Notes under the pieces: generated by a model
The model's input: the letters and a program-made list of their open reading frames with translations, nothing else
Databases searched by the model: none
What the model was told of the DNA's origin: nothing
In this document: one piece after another, positions 18,885 through 27,387 of the stretch
Position numbering within the stretch: position 1 is the stretch's first letter
Layout of the letters: every line of letters begins with the position of its first letter
Made by a program: the position numbers and the translations under genes
Virus record (IMG/VR): IMGVR_UViG_3300035698_014660
Coordinates: 1-50,877 of that record
DNA from: a virus
DNA length: 50,877 nucleotides
Reading direction: 5' to 3' (one strand)

Positions 18885-20153
18885 TTAAGTAGTTCGTAAT
18901 TCATTACTGCGAATTAATGTCAATGTACAATATGAGTCCCAATTTTCAGATTCACCACTTTTAAATACTATATCTGAAGATTCTAATATATATTTTCCTT
19001 GGTATTTAATATACTCTAATGCGTATGGATCAAATTGAACACATTCTCCAATTTGCAATATTCTCCCAAGATGTATATTTCTATCTAGTGTTAATTTAAT
19101 AGCTGTCATTCGTGATAAGCTATAATCATTAGGTCGTAATGATGATGTCCCGCCAGATGATAATGTGAAATATGATTTTCTAAAATCTAGTTCAGGCTGA
19201 AACTTAAGAGGTTTAGATGGATCAGAAAATCCATGGTCTTGGACACAACTAATATCTTCCACTTCTAGATTATACAATCCATTATCTGGATGCAATACTT
19301 CTATTCTATCATATGCATATTTAATTATATTAGCATTAGAATGAAATACTGTTTCTATATTATCTTTAGTATCATAATTTATAGGTACATGTCTTTTATT
19401 TTTAAAAATTTCAGATTTCAACTTTCGTTCAAATAATTTAGGGTCATTTGAATCAGTAGGAAGTTGGATGATTATCATATTAGGATTTCCTAATAATTTA
19501 GCATGTAAATTCCAAAGATGTAATTCCCCATAATGATCACAAAATTTAATCATTGGGCCACAGAATAATCCAAATTGAAAATTAATATAATCTATCATTT
19601 TATTAACTGACATCGGAGGTATAACTATCTGAGGTACTAAATTAGGTAATGATCTGGCTGACAAAATTCCAGTAGTTAATAATTTAGCATCAGACAATAC
19701 ATCCTTTATTATCTGAATAGATGTTTTTCCTGTCGGATATTCAACTACTTTATTTACAAATGCACCCATTGTTTTAAGTGATGGCAACGGTATAGTCATA
19801 AAATGAAGAATTTGTCTAGATACTTGTTTACCTAGTTCTTGAGCTTTAGGTATTAGATTAACACTTCCTTCTACATAAATCAATTGAAATTGTGTTAATT
19901 CTTGTAATTCGGGTTCTTCCCCTGATAAGTATATATAGAGCATCATATCAGATTGCCCATATATTTCATTTAATATAATCTCTGCCGAATCAATATTTAA
20001 ACTAATAGCAATCTGAGGCCAAGAGGATCCTATAGTACTAATAATACGAATAGTCTGAATATACTTAGTAAAATCTTGACCAGCTACGTATAACTCACAA
20101 CTAAAATTTTTACCACGGCGATTAGGTCTCTTAGCATCTTTTATCTTTGACAT
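18885..20153 (-). CDS. Baseplate hub-like structural protein
   Basis: 422 residues. A basic start (KRPNRRGKN) is followed by beta-rich segments and a C-terminal region with GRILQIGECVQFDP and KYILESSDIVFK, then CTLTLIRSN. That last block, a barrel-forming strand pair after a YxLxxxxxxF pattern, resembles hub proteins of the gp27/gpD type, which form the torus at the tube tip. The name is a cautious inference. It is the first gene of the minus-strand head/tail operon, downstream of the terminator at 20202-20232, with an AGGAAGG site about 15 bases before ATG. Confidence 0.45.
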   Translation of the reverse strand: MSKIKDAKRPNRRGKNFSCELYVAGQDFTKYIQTIRIISTIGSSWPQIAISLNIDSAEIILNEIYGQSDMMLYIYLSGEEPELQELTQFQLIYVEGSVNLIPKAQELGKQVSRQILHFMTIPLPSLKTMGAFVNKVVEYPTGKTSIQIIKDVLSDAKLLTTGILSARSLPNLVPQIVIPPMSVNKMIDYINFQFGLFCGPMIKFCDHYGELHLWNLHAKLLGNPNMIIIQLPTDSNDPKLFERKLKSEIFKNKRHVPINYDTKDNIETVFHSNANIIKYAYDRIEVLHPDNGLYNLEVEDISCVQDHGFSDPSKPLKFQPELDFRKSYFTLSSGGTSSLRPNDYSLSRMTAIKLTLDRNIHLGRILQIGECVQFDPYALEYIKYQGKYILESSDIVFKSGESENWDSYCTLTLIRSNELRTT

Positions 20154-20201
20154 ATATTAAACAAGATCCTTCCTATAGACGATTTGTTCTATTTTATGTA
20201 C

Positions 20202-20232
20202 AAAAAAACTAGGAAAATTAATTCCTAGTTTT
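20202..20232 (-). terminator. Rho-independent terminator after the 295-residue gene
   Basis: On the minus strand an 11-bp perfect stem (20222-20232 with 20205-20215), a 6-base loop and a run of U follow the gene ending at 20240. It separates that gene from the structural operon starting at 20153. Confidence 0.85.
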
Positions 20233-20239
20233 ATAAATC

Positions 20240-21127
20240 TTAGCTAGTCTGAGCTATAACATATTTAGATAAATATCTACGCAATACAATTTCTCTATAT
20301 ATGTTGTTAGTTCCCTCAAGAATTCTACTCCATATATATGTGGCATAGTACATATTTTTATACTCATCAGGCAATGCATCATATACTGTGAAAAATTCTT
20401 TATGGAATTTCTTAGGTGTAAGCCTTTTCATACCAGCTAAGAATGGAGCATCCAAAGGTAAAGATTTGAAAAATTCTACTTGGTCATCAACTGACTTTCT
20501 AACATCTTCTACTTGTGCAAAATTAACTGCCAATTGGGAAGCATGAATCATTCGAACTTTAAATTGATCAAGTACAAATTGATTATTAACTCTCAATACT
20601 GCCTGTGGTTTATTTACATCACCAGCATACCATGAAGATAACAATCCATAGTTAAGAGTTAATGCAAATTTTCCATCAAATCCATTAATAACACAAAATG
20701 ATAAAGTTCGTTTCGAATTGATAGATTCTACATCTATATTAGTCAATAACTTAAATATAATAAAATCTGCAGGCGACATTTTATCTGCTGGTAATTCAAA
20801 CCCTGATAATACAAACATGAGTTTGACATAAGAATTTTCTCTGCGATATTGGTAACCAGCACATTCAGCTTGAAGATTGGCGACTATATGATCTTTAATT
20901 GCTTCGGTTTTAGCTACTGTATAATTTTCAGACAATAACCCATTAATAGGCATCCATCCAACAGTTGATACATCTTTATAAAACACATTAAACAACTGCG
21001 TGTTATTATTATCTGGATCTACAACTCTTTGATAAAACACTTCAAGACCATCTACGTCATGAATATGTAACGAATTTTGTCCTTCAGGTAATGACCTCAA
21101 AGGAATCAGCATAGGTTCATCGTTCAT
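20240..21127 (-). CDS. Unknown protein (295 residues)
   Basis: The product has mixed strands and helices, with SFCVINGFDGKFALTLNYG in the middle and a helical charged C-terminal half. The N-D-G-x-x-A-L pattern is faintly reminiscent of DUF932-type phage/plasmid proteins, but key features are missing, so I do not assign it. An AAGGAGAT site precedes the ATG. It is downstream of the Dda-like helicase in the same orientation and closed by a strong terminator, so it may be the last gene of that transcript. Confidence 0.55.
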   Translation of the reverse strand: MNDEPMLIPLRSLPEGQNSLHIHDVDGLEVFYQRVVDPDNNNTQLFNVFYKDVSTVGWMPINGLLSENYTVAKTEAIKDHIVANLQAECAGYQYRRENSYVKLMFVLSGFELPADKMSPADFIIFKLLTNIDVESINSKRTLSFCVINGFDGKFALTLNYGLLSSWYAGDVNKPQAVLRVNNQFVLDQFKVRMIHASQLAVNFAQVEDVRKSVDDQVEFFKSLPLDAPFLAGMKRLTPKKFHKEFFTVYDALPDEYKNMYYATYIWSRILEGTNNIYREIVLRRYLSKYVIAQTS

Positions 21128-21139
21128 ATAATATCTCCT

Positions 21140-22420
21140 TTAATTTGATACTATAAGTAATTGTTTTTCGGATCTAGTAACCCCGGTATATAACCATCTA
21201 TACCACATTTCTCCTGTCCAATAAGAACTTCTTTGTTCTATTAGCATCACTCGAGCAGCTTGACTTCCTTGACATTTATGAACTGTCATACAATATCCAA
21301 AATCAAAATAATCTATCTTCTCCTCAACATATTTATCCTCATCAGTATCTATGTTCAAAACAATTTTATCATTAGGTGATTGCTCATTGCCTAATGTAAT
21401 TTCATGAACATTTTGATAAACTATTTTTTTCTGTTTACACATGACTTTTCTACCATCTAATTTAGGAGCGGTATTAGCCCATGCATCTTTAGATACACAT
21501 CCAACATATAGTGAATCTTCCCCATCAAAATGTACCCCCATAGATAAATATTTTGGGTTATCATCAATCCACGCAAGAGTTCCAAGCATTCCATTAGCAA
21601 TAGGAATATCTATGGAATTTCTATTATTTTTCAAACATATAACTCTTTCACCAATAGTTGGATACTCACCACTAAATCCAAATGTTTTCCTAATTCGGCT
21701 ATTAATTTCACATCTGGTATTATTGAATCCACAAATAATCATAGTGTTTTCAAAAGTTTTAGTATTTGAAATAAACTGAGCAATAACATCAGTCTCATAT
21801 CTAGCAATTTTAGCTACACAATCTCCATAATTACCTAACGGAATTTCTTCACAATTTCTAAGACGCATAGACAACTGAATGATAGGGTTTCCTTCTTCTT
21901 GCCTATGGATTTGACTTAGAATCATATCCGGGTCTTTCATCAAATTGAAAGATCCTTCTATAGGAGGAAGTTGGAATGGATCACCTATTGCAATTATAGG
22001 AATGCCAAATGATTTCAAATTATCATAAATTTTCTCATCAACCATACTAGCTTCATCTATGGCAATAAGATTATAATTAAGTTGTTCAGGTTGTCTAAGA
22101 GCCCAGCCAGTAATTTCTTGAGTTATAGGATCTATAATAGGAACATAGATCAATCCATGAATTGTCCCACAATAATCTTCCTCTCTAATAACTTCAGCAT
22201 CAGATAATTTTCGTTTTAACACCTGAGCAGCTTTTCCCGTATAACAAACAAATGCTACACGGAAAGCTCCCATCAGGCGAAGATCAGATCTTAACTGAGC
22301 CAATAATGTAGTTTTACCAGTACCGGCATAACCACCAAGTCTAAATAAAAAGTTGGTTCGGGTTTTATACCAACTAATAATAGCATCTCGAGCTTGCATC
22401 TGATCTTTAGATAGATCCAT
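21140..22420 (-). CDS. Dda/RecD-like SF1B DNA helicase
   Basis: 426 residues. Walker A is GGYAGTGKTTLL (residues 29-40), motif Ia FVCYTGKAA, motif II AIDEASMVDE, motif III IAIGDPFQLPPI, motif IV-type IHRQEEGNPI, and a C-terminal UvrD-like motif V/VI region YCMTVHKCQGSQ then WLYTGVTRSEKQLL. This is the RecD/Dda set, 5'-to-3' helicases; T4 Dda acts in origin initiation and protein displacement. Length matches Dda (439). Its ATG overlaps the stop of the upstream small membrane-protein gene (TAATG). Confidence 0.93.
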   Translation of the reverse strand: MDLSKDQMQARDAIISWYKTRTNFLFRLGGYAGTGKTTLLAQLRSDLRLMGAFRVAFVCYTGKAAQVLKRKLSDAEVIREEDYCGTIHGLIYVPIIDPITQEITGWALRQPEQLNYNLIAIDEASMVDEKIYDNLKSFGIPIIAIGDPFQLPPIEGSFNLMKDPDMILSQIHRQEEGNPIIQLSMRLRNCEEIPLGNYGDCVAKIARYETDVIAQFISNTKTFENTMIICGFNNTRCEINSRIRKTFGFSGEYPTIGERVICLKNNRNSIDIPIANGMLGTLAWIDDNPKYLSMGVHFDGEDSLYVGCVSKDAWANTAPKLDGRKVMCKQKKIVYQNVHEITLGNEQSPNDKIVLNIDTDEDKYVEEKIDYFDFGYCMTVHKCQGSQAARVMLIEQRSSYWTGEMWYRWLYTGVTRSEKQLLIVSN

Positions 22421-22617
22421 TATTTATCCTCAGTATCTCGATTTATATTAATAGATTTAAGAAACTCATCTGCTTTTCCTTCATCAAATGCAATCTTAGC
22501 CATCCACCCAACAACTATCCCTATAGCAAGACCAACTAAACCGGTTTTAGTATGTTTAACAGCTTTAGACATACTTTCTCGACGTTTCTCTGTATCAGTC
22601 AATTTTGTTTCACTCAT
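22420..22617 (-). CDS. Small single-pass membrane protein
   Basis: 65 residues: charged N-terminus, one hydrophobic segment (TGLVGLAIGIVVGWMAKIAF, about residues 25-44) with a GxxxG-like pattern, and an acidic C-terminus. The positive residues before the segment suggest the N-terminus stays in the cytoplasm. Function unknown. Confidence 0.6.
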   Translation of the reverse strand: MSETKLTDTEKRRESMSKAVKHTKTGLVGLAIGIVVGWMAKIAFDEGKADEFLKSININRDTEDK

Positions 22618-22619
22618 AC

Positions 22620-24767
22620 TTATCCTTTCTGAATCTGGGTCAATTTATCATGTAAATTCTGAATTCTATCTTCTGGGAATAGAATGCGACCTATAATAGA
22701 TCTAATATCTTTAACAAGAACATCTCCAGTATCCATATGTTTAGGACGGTGAGCAGTGAAATTAGGATCATCTACGTCATAGAAATTACGATGATCTTCT
22801 AAACCAATCATTTTTGCTGCCCAATAAGATAGTAATCCACTACCACAAGCAGGCATTCCATCCTTAGCACAGTTTCTAGGAATACCATTCTCATCGACAA
22901 TAGGACGATCACATGATATAGTATTCTTGATCATATCAAACAATCCAAATTCTCGAGCAAGTACCCATAGGTCAGATTTCATAAGGTTCGCTAATCCAAA
23001 TACCGGTTGCATTTTATGACCGACCAGAGTACCATATTTGACGTGCTCAAGAAAGGTTGAGAGGAAGTATTCACTATTGTCGGGGTACGAATTATGGACT
23101 AGAATTTTATCTATAAAGAAATTATTATTAGGTTCACAGTGATAATTAATCATTTCCTGCTCACCTTCTACAATATCAATAGTCTCAACCATCCAACCAT
23201 TATGAGAAGCTCGATCACTCGCAGAACATTCTCTAAAAGAATAAACTACATCCCCGATATTAATATCCTTTGCTTCAACCCATCCTCTATCTTTAATATA
23301 AAATGGATGTTTATCAGAAGTATATAAAGTCTTTTTACTATGTATACATCCTTCATCAAATGTAAATGATAAATTATAAGTTTTATCATGAACAGTATGA
23401 AATACCTTTTTAACTATTGTGGGTTCTATAGTTTTAGTATCAAAATTAAAAGATAACAATTGACTACCTACATCAACAGCTCCAGGTATAATAAATGATT
23501 TATCAGGAAGAAGTACTTTATTTGCTTCACAATCTACAATACACCCGGATTCTGTAAGGTTCAAAAATCCGCCCAATAATGAAATCTTATCATAATGATG
23601 AGCCATGGTTAAAGCTTCCGAATACGAAGACATTATAGATAAGAACATCATATTCCTACCACAAACCCAAGCATCTAATTGTTTTAGACCTTTAGTTGTG
23701 CCTGTAGTAATTTCAGCATTCTTATCTATCAACATTGAATTAGGATCAATTCCTTGAACCAATGTTTCAATATCAAATATTTTCAAAGGAATATTTAAAA
23801 ACTCAGTTACCTTAGTTATTGCAATTTCTTCAGCATCTTGTCCACGATGACCATATTTAAAATGACATGCTACAATATTTTCATATCCAGCATATTTCAA
23901 CATAGCCAAAGTTAAAGATGAATCAAATCCACCAGAAGCACATACCACACAAAGTTCTTTAGTTTCTTCATGTGATTTAACATTGCTATCCCATGTCTGA
24001 GTTCTAAATCTTGGAGAATATTTAATGTCTCTAACAAATCCTGAATCCAAATCTATAGACTTAATATATCCGCCTGATATATAATGATGGTACCAGTCTT
24101 CCCATAAACACATTCCGTCACGAGGACAGTCTGTAATTTGGTGGACTATCTCACCAAGACAATCATTATCAGATGCTAGAAAATATCCAACTCCACGGAT
24201 ATAACATTGTGCTAACGGTTTAAAATCGCTAATCAAATACATACGATCTTGAACTACATCGTACATAATTCCAGCGACTCCACCAGAAATACGCTCCATT
24301 GTTTCTTTAATATTCTTTCCAGTCGTCATATAATCAGCAACAACTGCTTCAGAATCTATATGAGTACTGTATTCATATCCTTTTTCTTCAGCAGCTAATT
24401 TAATTTGATTATAAATAGGCTGAGATATTGCTCCATTATGAACGAATACACAATCATCGTTTGCAATAGGTTGCATATTTATTTTAGTAGTAGGAGGCTC
24501 TTGTTCTGGAGCAGCACGGCAAATTGCAATTAACACATCACCAATATTAATTGGATTGTTTTGCAATTTATCTAATACTTCAAGTCTAATTTCTGAATAA
24601 GGTTCTACCCATTTGTGAGTATCAACCACTCGTTCAGATCCACTTCTTCTAATAATAGTAAATCCGAATCCATCAGTACCACGATTTTCTGCAGAAGCAA
24701 ATAATGTGTCAAATACTTCAATATCAGGAACACTCTCTCTCGCAATGAAACCAACTAATCCACACAT
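22620..24767 (-). CDS. GAT-QueC fusion (archaeosine-type synthase) containing a mini-intein
   Basis: The start is set at the internal ATG (24767), because a class II glutamine amidotransferase needs MCGLVGF with Cys exposed after Met removal; the ATG at 24785 would bury it. Neither start has a clear Shine-Dalgarno. N-terminal GATase domain: C2, NRGTDGFG, HNGAIS. QueC domain: PP-loop CASGGFDSS (about 276-284), then FKYGHRGQDAEE, VCGRNMMFLS and the TESG-SYPDN active segment, which equals the QueC xYSGYPD motif. C-terminal Cys 619, 633 and 641 are likely zinc ligands. Asparagine synthetase shares GATase and SGGxDS but lacks the YGxR and YPD signatures. Crenarchaeal GAT-QueC makes archaeosine from preQ0, and phage homologues modify phage DNA. 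A 151-residue intein (C409-N559) interrupts the QueC domain; spliced length is about 564 residues. Confidence 0.9.
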   Translation of the reverse strand: MCGLVGFIARESVPDIEVFDTLFASAENRGTDGFGFTIIRRSGSERVVDTHKWVEPYSEIRLEVLDKLQNNPINIGDVLIAICRAAPEQEPPTTKINMQPIANDDCVFVHNGAISQPIYNQIKLAAEEKGYEYSTHIDSEAVVADYMTTGKNIKETMERISGGVAGIMYDVVQDRMYLISDFKPLAQCYIRGVGYFLASDNDCLGEIVHQITDCPRDGMCLWEDWYHHYISGGYIKSIDLDSGFVRDIKYSPRFRTQTWDSNVKSHEETKELCVVCASGGFDSSLTLAMLKYAGYENIVACHFKYGHRGQDAEEIAITKVTEFLNIPLKIFDIETLVQGIDPNSMLIDKNAEITTGTTKGLKQLDAWVCGRNMMFLSIMSSYSEALTMAHHYDKISLLGGFLNLTESGCIVDCEANKVLLPDKSFIIPGAVDVGSQLLSFNFDTKTIEPTIVKKVFHTVHDKTYNLSFTFDEGCIHSKKTLYTSDKHPFYIKDRGWVEAKDINIGDVVYSFRECSASDRASHNGWMVETIDIVEGEQEMINYHCEPNNNFFIDKILVHNSYPDNSEYFLSTFLEHVKYGTLVGHKMQPVFGLANLMKSDLWVLAREFGLFDMIKNTISCDRPIVDENGIPRNCAKDGMPACGSGLLSYWAAKMIGLEDHRNFYDVDDPNFTAHRPKHMDTGDVLVKDIRSIIGRILFPEDRIQNLHDKLTQIQKG
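23091..23543 (-). other. Mini-intein (Hint domain, no endonuclease) in GAT-QueC
   Basis: 151 residues from Cys (TGT, 23541-23543) to Asn (AAT, 23091-23093). Block A is CIVDCEANKVLLPD. Block B has TSDKHPFY with the conserved Thr and His. Blocks F/G are EPNNNFFIDKILVHN, with the penultimate His and terminal Asn, followed by Ser as +1 extein residue. It sits between TESG and SYPDN, inside the conserved QueC active segment. All splicing residues appear intact. The space between blocks B and F is too short for a homing endonuclease. Confidence 0.93.
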
Positions 24768-24812
24768 AAAATTATTTTCAATCATGTTTGAGTTAAAATT
24801 TAAATAAATCTT

Positions 24813-24905
24813 TTAATACATCAATATTGTTAATTTCTCCTGTAAAATTTTAAGTCTATCTTCAGAAAATAGAATACGATTAATAATAGATCTAATATCT
24901 TCTAA
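24813..24905 (-). pseudogene. Remnant of a second gat-queC C-terminus
   Basis: Thirty codons plus stop, with a TGA just upstream and no start. They read LEDIRSIINRILFSEDRLK and then ILQEKLT. The intact gene ends with KDIRSIIGRILFPEDRIQ and LHDKLT, so reading frame and most residues are shared. The remnant is upstream (5') of the intact gene, in the same orientation, followed by AT-rich spacer. It is best explained as the leftover tail of an older gat-queC copy. Confidence 0.85.
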
Positions 24906-24935
24906 TCAAAATTACACCATATAAATACATCACAT

Positions 24936-26093
24936 TCATATACTCATACGCCGAGCAGATTCTTCATCTTTAAAATACTCAGTCTTAATATAATGTCTGC
25001 AACGAATAGCAACTGAAAACTCGCCAACTCCTGGTTGCATAATCTTCAATCTATTCCATTCTTTACGTTTCTTTGGGAATTTAAATCCTCCTTCCCATTT
25101 AACATTCTTAATCCATGTTGGGAACGTATGTAAATAATCTCTCTTGGTAATAGCATATTCGATACATCTACATACAAATCGGAATTTAACAAGTGCAGAA
25201 CTTGTCTTTTTCAATTTATCACATACATCGGCCAAAGACATTTGATCTACTGGATAATTAACATAATCCCCAGAATAGTCTGGTACATCAACTTCAACTT
25301 GGAAACACTTAACTTTGCCTCCAACGCCTTTATCTTTAACAGTCTTATGACCAGCCCAGTCTTGATTTACATTATCTGTGGCATTATCAAGAGTAAGACC
25401 AGCAGCAAGCATTGCCTTTTTTACGGCTTTAAGATGTTGTGTTTCTTCAATAATTCTATCAATTAATGATTTGGTTAAGAAATAATATTTCCCATAAAAA
25501 CTAATCCATCTCTCAGGAGTTACAAAATTATCAAACACAATTGAATGACCATTCCATAAATTATTCTCAGTAAGGAATTTATTTTCTTCGAGTGTTGGGA
25601 GAAATTCAATCTTCTTCCAACCACCATACCATTCACCATTAGCTTTAGTAAGATTGAATGTCCGAGGAAATCCTTGTACATCATTCGCAACAACATTCAA
25701 ATCAATTACTTTAATACTGAAATTGAAAATGTTTTTATTTGAGGTAACTCCAATAACTTTACCATGACGGTTAGTATTAGATACTACCATAGTCCCTTCT
25801 TGTCGAGACTTTGGGCGATTGGTTTCGTATGTAGGGATATTAATAACCGCTTCTCGCCCAATCAATGCATACATAAATGTAGCAAGATCTAGACTTCCAG
25901 CTTTAATCAATACACCATTATCATCATATTGAGCAGCGGCAGGGCTACGAGAAAATAAATCATACTGCCAATACTTATCTACTTTATCAATGATTGGACG
26001 AATATCACATTCTCGATTTCTCAATTCTGTCATTACTGGGTGGTCGAGAATATTTACTAACGATGACGCAATTTGTTTCACAGGAGTAGCCAT
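24936..26093 (-). CDS. Unknown protein (385 residues)
   Basis: The middle is beta-rich (KVIGVTSNKNIFNFSIKVIDL) and the ends are helical; it has many Lys/Trp pairs (NVKWEGGFKFPKKRKEWNR). Because of its neighbours I looked for tRNA-guanine-transglycosylase (DpdA) motifs and found none. It overlaps the methyltransferase gene upstream by one base (TAATG), so the two are probably made together. Function cannot be given. Confidence 0.55.
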   Translation of the reverse strand: MATPVKQIASSLVNILDHPVMTELRNRECDIRPIIDKVDKYWQYDLFSRSPAAAQYDDNGVLIKAGSLDLATFMYALIGREAVINIPTYETNRPKSRQEGTMVVSNTNRHGKVIGVTSNKNIFNFSIKVIDLNVVANDVQGFPRTFNLTKANGEWYGGWKKIEFLPTLEENKFLTENNLWNGHSIVFDNFVTPERWISFYGKYYFLTKSLIDRIIEETQHLKAVKKAMLAAGLTLDNATDNVNQDWAGHKTVKDKGVGGKVKCFQVEVDVPDYSGDYVNYPVDQMSLADVCDKLKKTSSALVKFRFVCRCIEYAITKRDYLHTFPTWIKNVKWEGGFKFPKKRKEWNRLKIMQPGVGEFSVAIRCRHYIKTEYFKDEESARRMSI

Positions 26094-26743
26094 TATGAAT
26101 TTTTTTCAGTTTGTGGTTTTGAACATTCAATTTTCATATAGATATTTCTACCTTTATGCATAACATTTTCTTCTATGCTATCAATTTGCCAGGTCCCACC
26201 TTCAGCATGAATATATAAATTAGCTAATGAAGGAGTCCATGTAGATCCATGAGGATCAGATTTAGTATTTTGAAGTTCTGTATTTATAAGCAACTTGAAT
26301 ATTGAAGCACTACTCTTAATAGCATCAGCCTCAAACTCTAAAATCATTTCAGCAAGTTTGACAGCATTAGGAACTATAATTGTAAGAGTTCCGTCATCTG
26401 TAGTTATTTGATTACATGCATCTAATAATCTGCCAATTTCTCCACTGTCATAAAACATGTGCTCAAAAATTCTGTCAGCATTAATATGATTGACTTTGAA
26501 TTTAAAAGTATCCATAAATGAAAAAATACTAGCATCGCTAAAATTGTATGTAGTATCTACAATACTATGATCCATACTAATAGCTGAACACCATGTTATA
26601 AATTGATCTTCTATTTCCTCAATAGTTTGACTTGTCCCTCCAACATAAGATTGATCTACATGAATTACAAATCCATATTCACTAAAATCATCTACATTGA
26701 TTTTACCTGAACCTAAATTTAAAACTGCTTTATTTCTTTTCAT
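26093..26743 (-). CDS. Class I SAM-dependent methyltransferase-like protein
   Basis: 216 residues. LNLGSGKIN (residues 8-16) is a methyltransferase motif I, followed by an acidic HVDQSY strand end (motif II). Residues INADRIFEHMFYDSGEIGRLL and DGTLTIIVPN match the E-H-L...L-x-x-G-G-x-L-x-I-x-x-P-N segment of the Methyltransf_11-type fold. The substrate is unknown. A role in modifying the deazaguanine base or a small molecule is possible but unproven. The start overlaps the upstream gene by an ATGA junction. Confidence 0.68.
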   Translation of the reverse strand: MKRNKAVLNLGSGKINVDDFSEYGFVIHVDQSYVGGTSQTIEEIEDQFITWCSAISMDHSIVDTTYNFSDASIFSFMDTFKFKVNHINADRIFEHMFYDSGEIGRLLDACNQITTDDGTLTIIVPNAVKLAEMILEFEADAIKSSASIFKLLINTELQNTKSDPHGSTWTPSLANLYIHAEGGTWQIDSIEENVMHKGRNIYMKIECSKPQTEKNS

Positions 26744-27372
26744 TTTATGTCTCTTTTTGGAGGGCGCCCAACACTATCCACTAATTGACTCACCCATAGA
26801 TTATTATGTTTATTGTTTTTACTTGTGTTATGTCGTACCAATTGGGCATTTGCGTGTTTTATATCAATCTTGGCAGAATCGACAAGTATATCATGGTATT
26901 TGGTTGCAGTCATATTATTCACCTTGTGAATTGACTTCTCATAACAAGTACTAACATTACTAGACATTGCTAATTGATCAATCATAAACTTTTTAAATTC
27001 TTGATGGTTTTCAGATGGAATATCCCAATTATTAACATTGTCCAACATCTTCCTAACTCTATCTAACTTCTCATCACGAATCCTAATTTGGTCTGTGCAT
27101 TCTTTAATAATGCGATCACGATAACATTCAAAATTATCAATAATTTTTTGAGGAGATAATTTATTTAAAGCTTCTAACTTTTTTTCAGCATTATTCTTAT
27201 TATTTTCATAATCCTTCTGATCTTTTAAAAATTCATCAACACCAATTTCAAATTGTAACGATTGGGCACGCATGGCAACCAATACTCCAAACGCACGAGC
27301 ACATGTCCATACAAACTCATTAAAAGATTGACCATGATCAATCAACTCGCAAGTATACGCTGAACAGTTCAT
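26740..27372 (-). CDS. Conserved phage protein, coiled-coil middle
   Basis: 210 residues. The first third (CELIDHGQSFNEFVWTCARAFG) has the SFxEFxxxCARAFG pattern I associate with a widespread phage hypothetical family. The middle (residues about 45-115) is Lys/Glu/Asn-rich and probably coiled coil. Residues after 170 are basic. Function unknown. It lies between a PolB-like gene and a methyltransferase. Confidence 0.6.
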   Translation of the reverse strand: MNCSAYTCELIDHGQSFNEFVWTCARAFGVLVAMRAQSLQFEIGVDEFLKDQKDYENNKNNAEKKLEALNKLSPQKIIDNFECYRDRIIKECTDQIRIRDEKLDRVRKMLDNVNNWDIPSENHQEFKKFMIDQLAMSSNVSTCYEKSIHKVNNMTATKYHDILVDSAKIDIKHANAQLVRHNTSKNNKHNNLWVSQLVDSVGRPPKRDIK

Positions 27373-27387
27373 TTATTTTCTCTTTCT

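Noticed and set aside
23091-23543. Intein with homing endonuclease
   Set aside because: Only about 60 residues separate the N- and C-terminal splicing blocks, too few for LAGLIDADG or HNH domains, and none of those motifs is visible.
22620-24767. Asparagine synthetase B
   Set aside because: It shares an N-terminal Cys GATase and SGGxDS PP-loop, but the YGHRGQ, VCGRN and SYPDN segments and the C-terminal Cys cluster are QueC-type.
24936-26093. DpdA-type transglycosylase
   Set aside because: Its place by GAT-QueC made this tempting, but I see no TGT barrel or catalytic Asp motif in the 385 residues.
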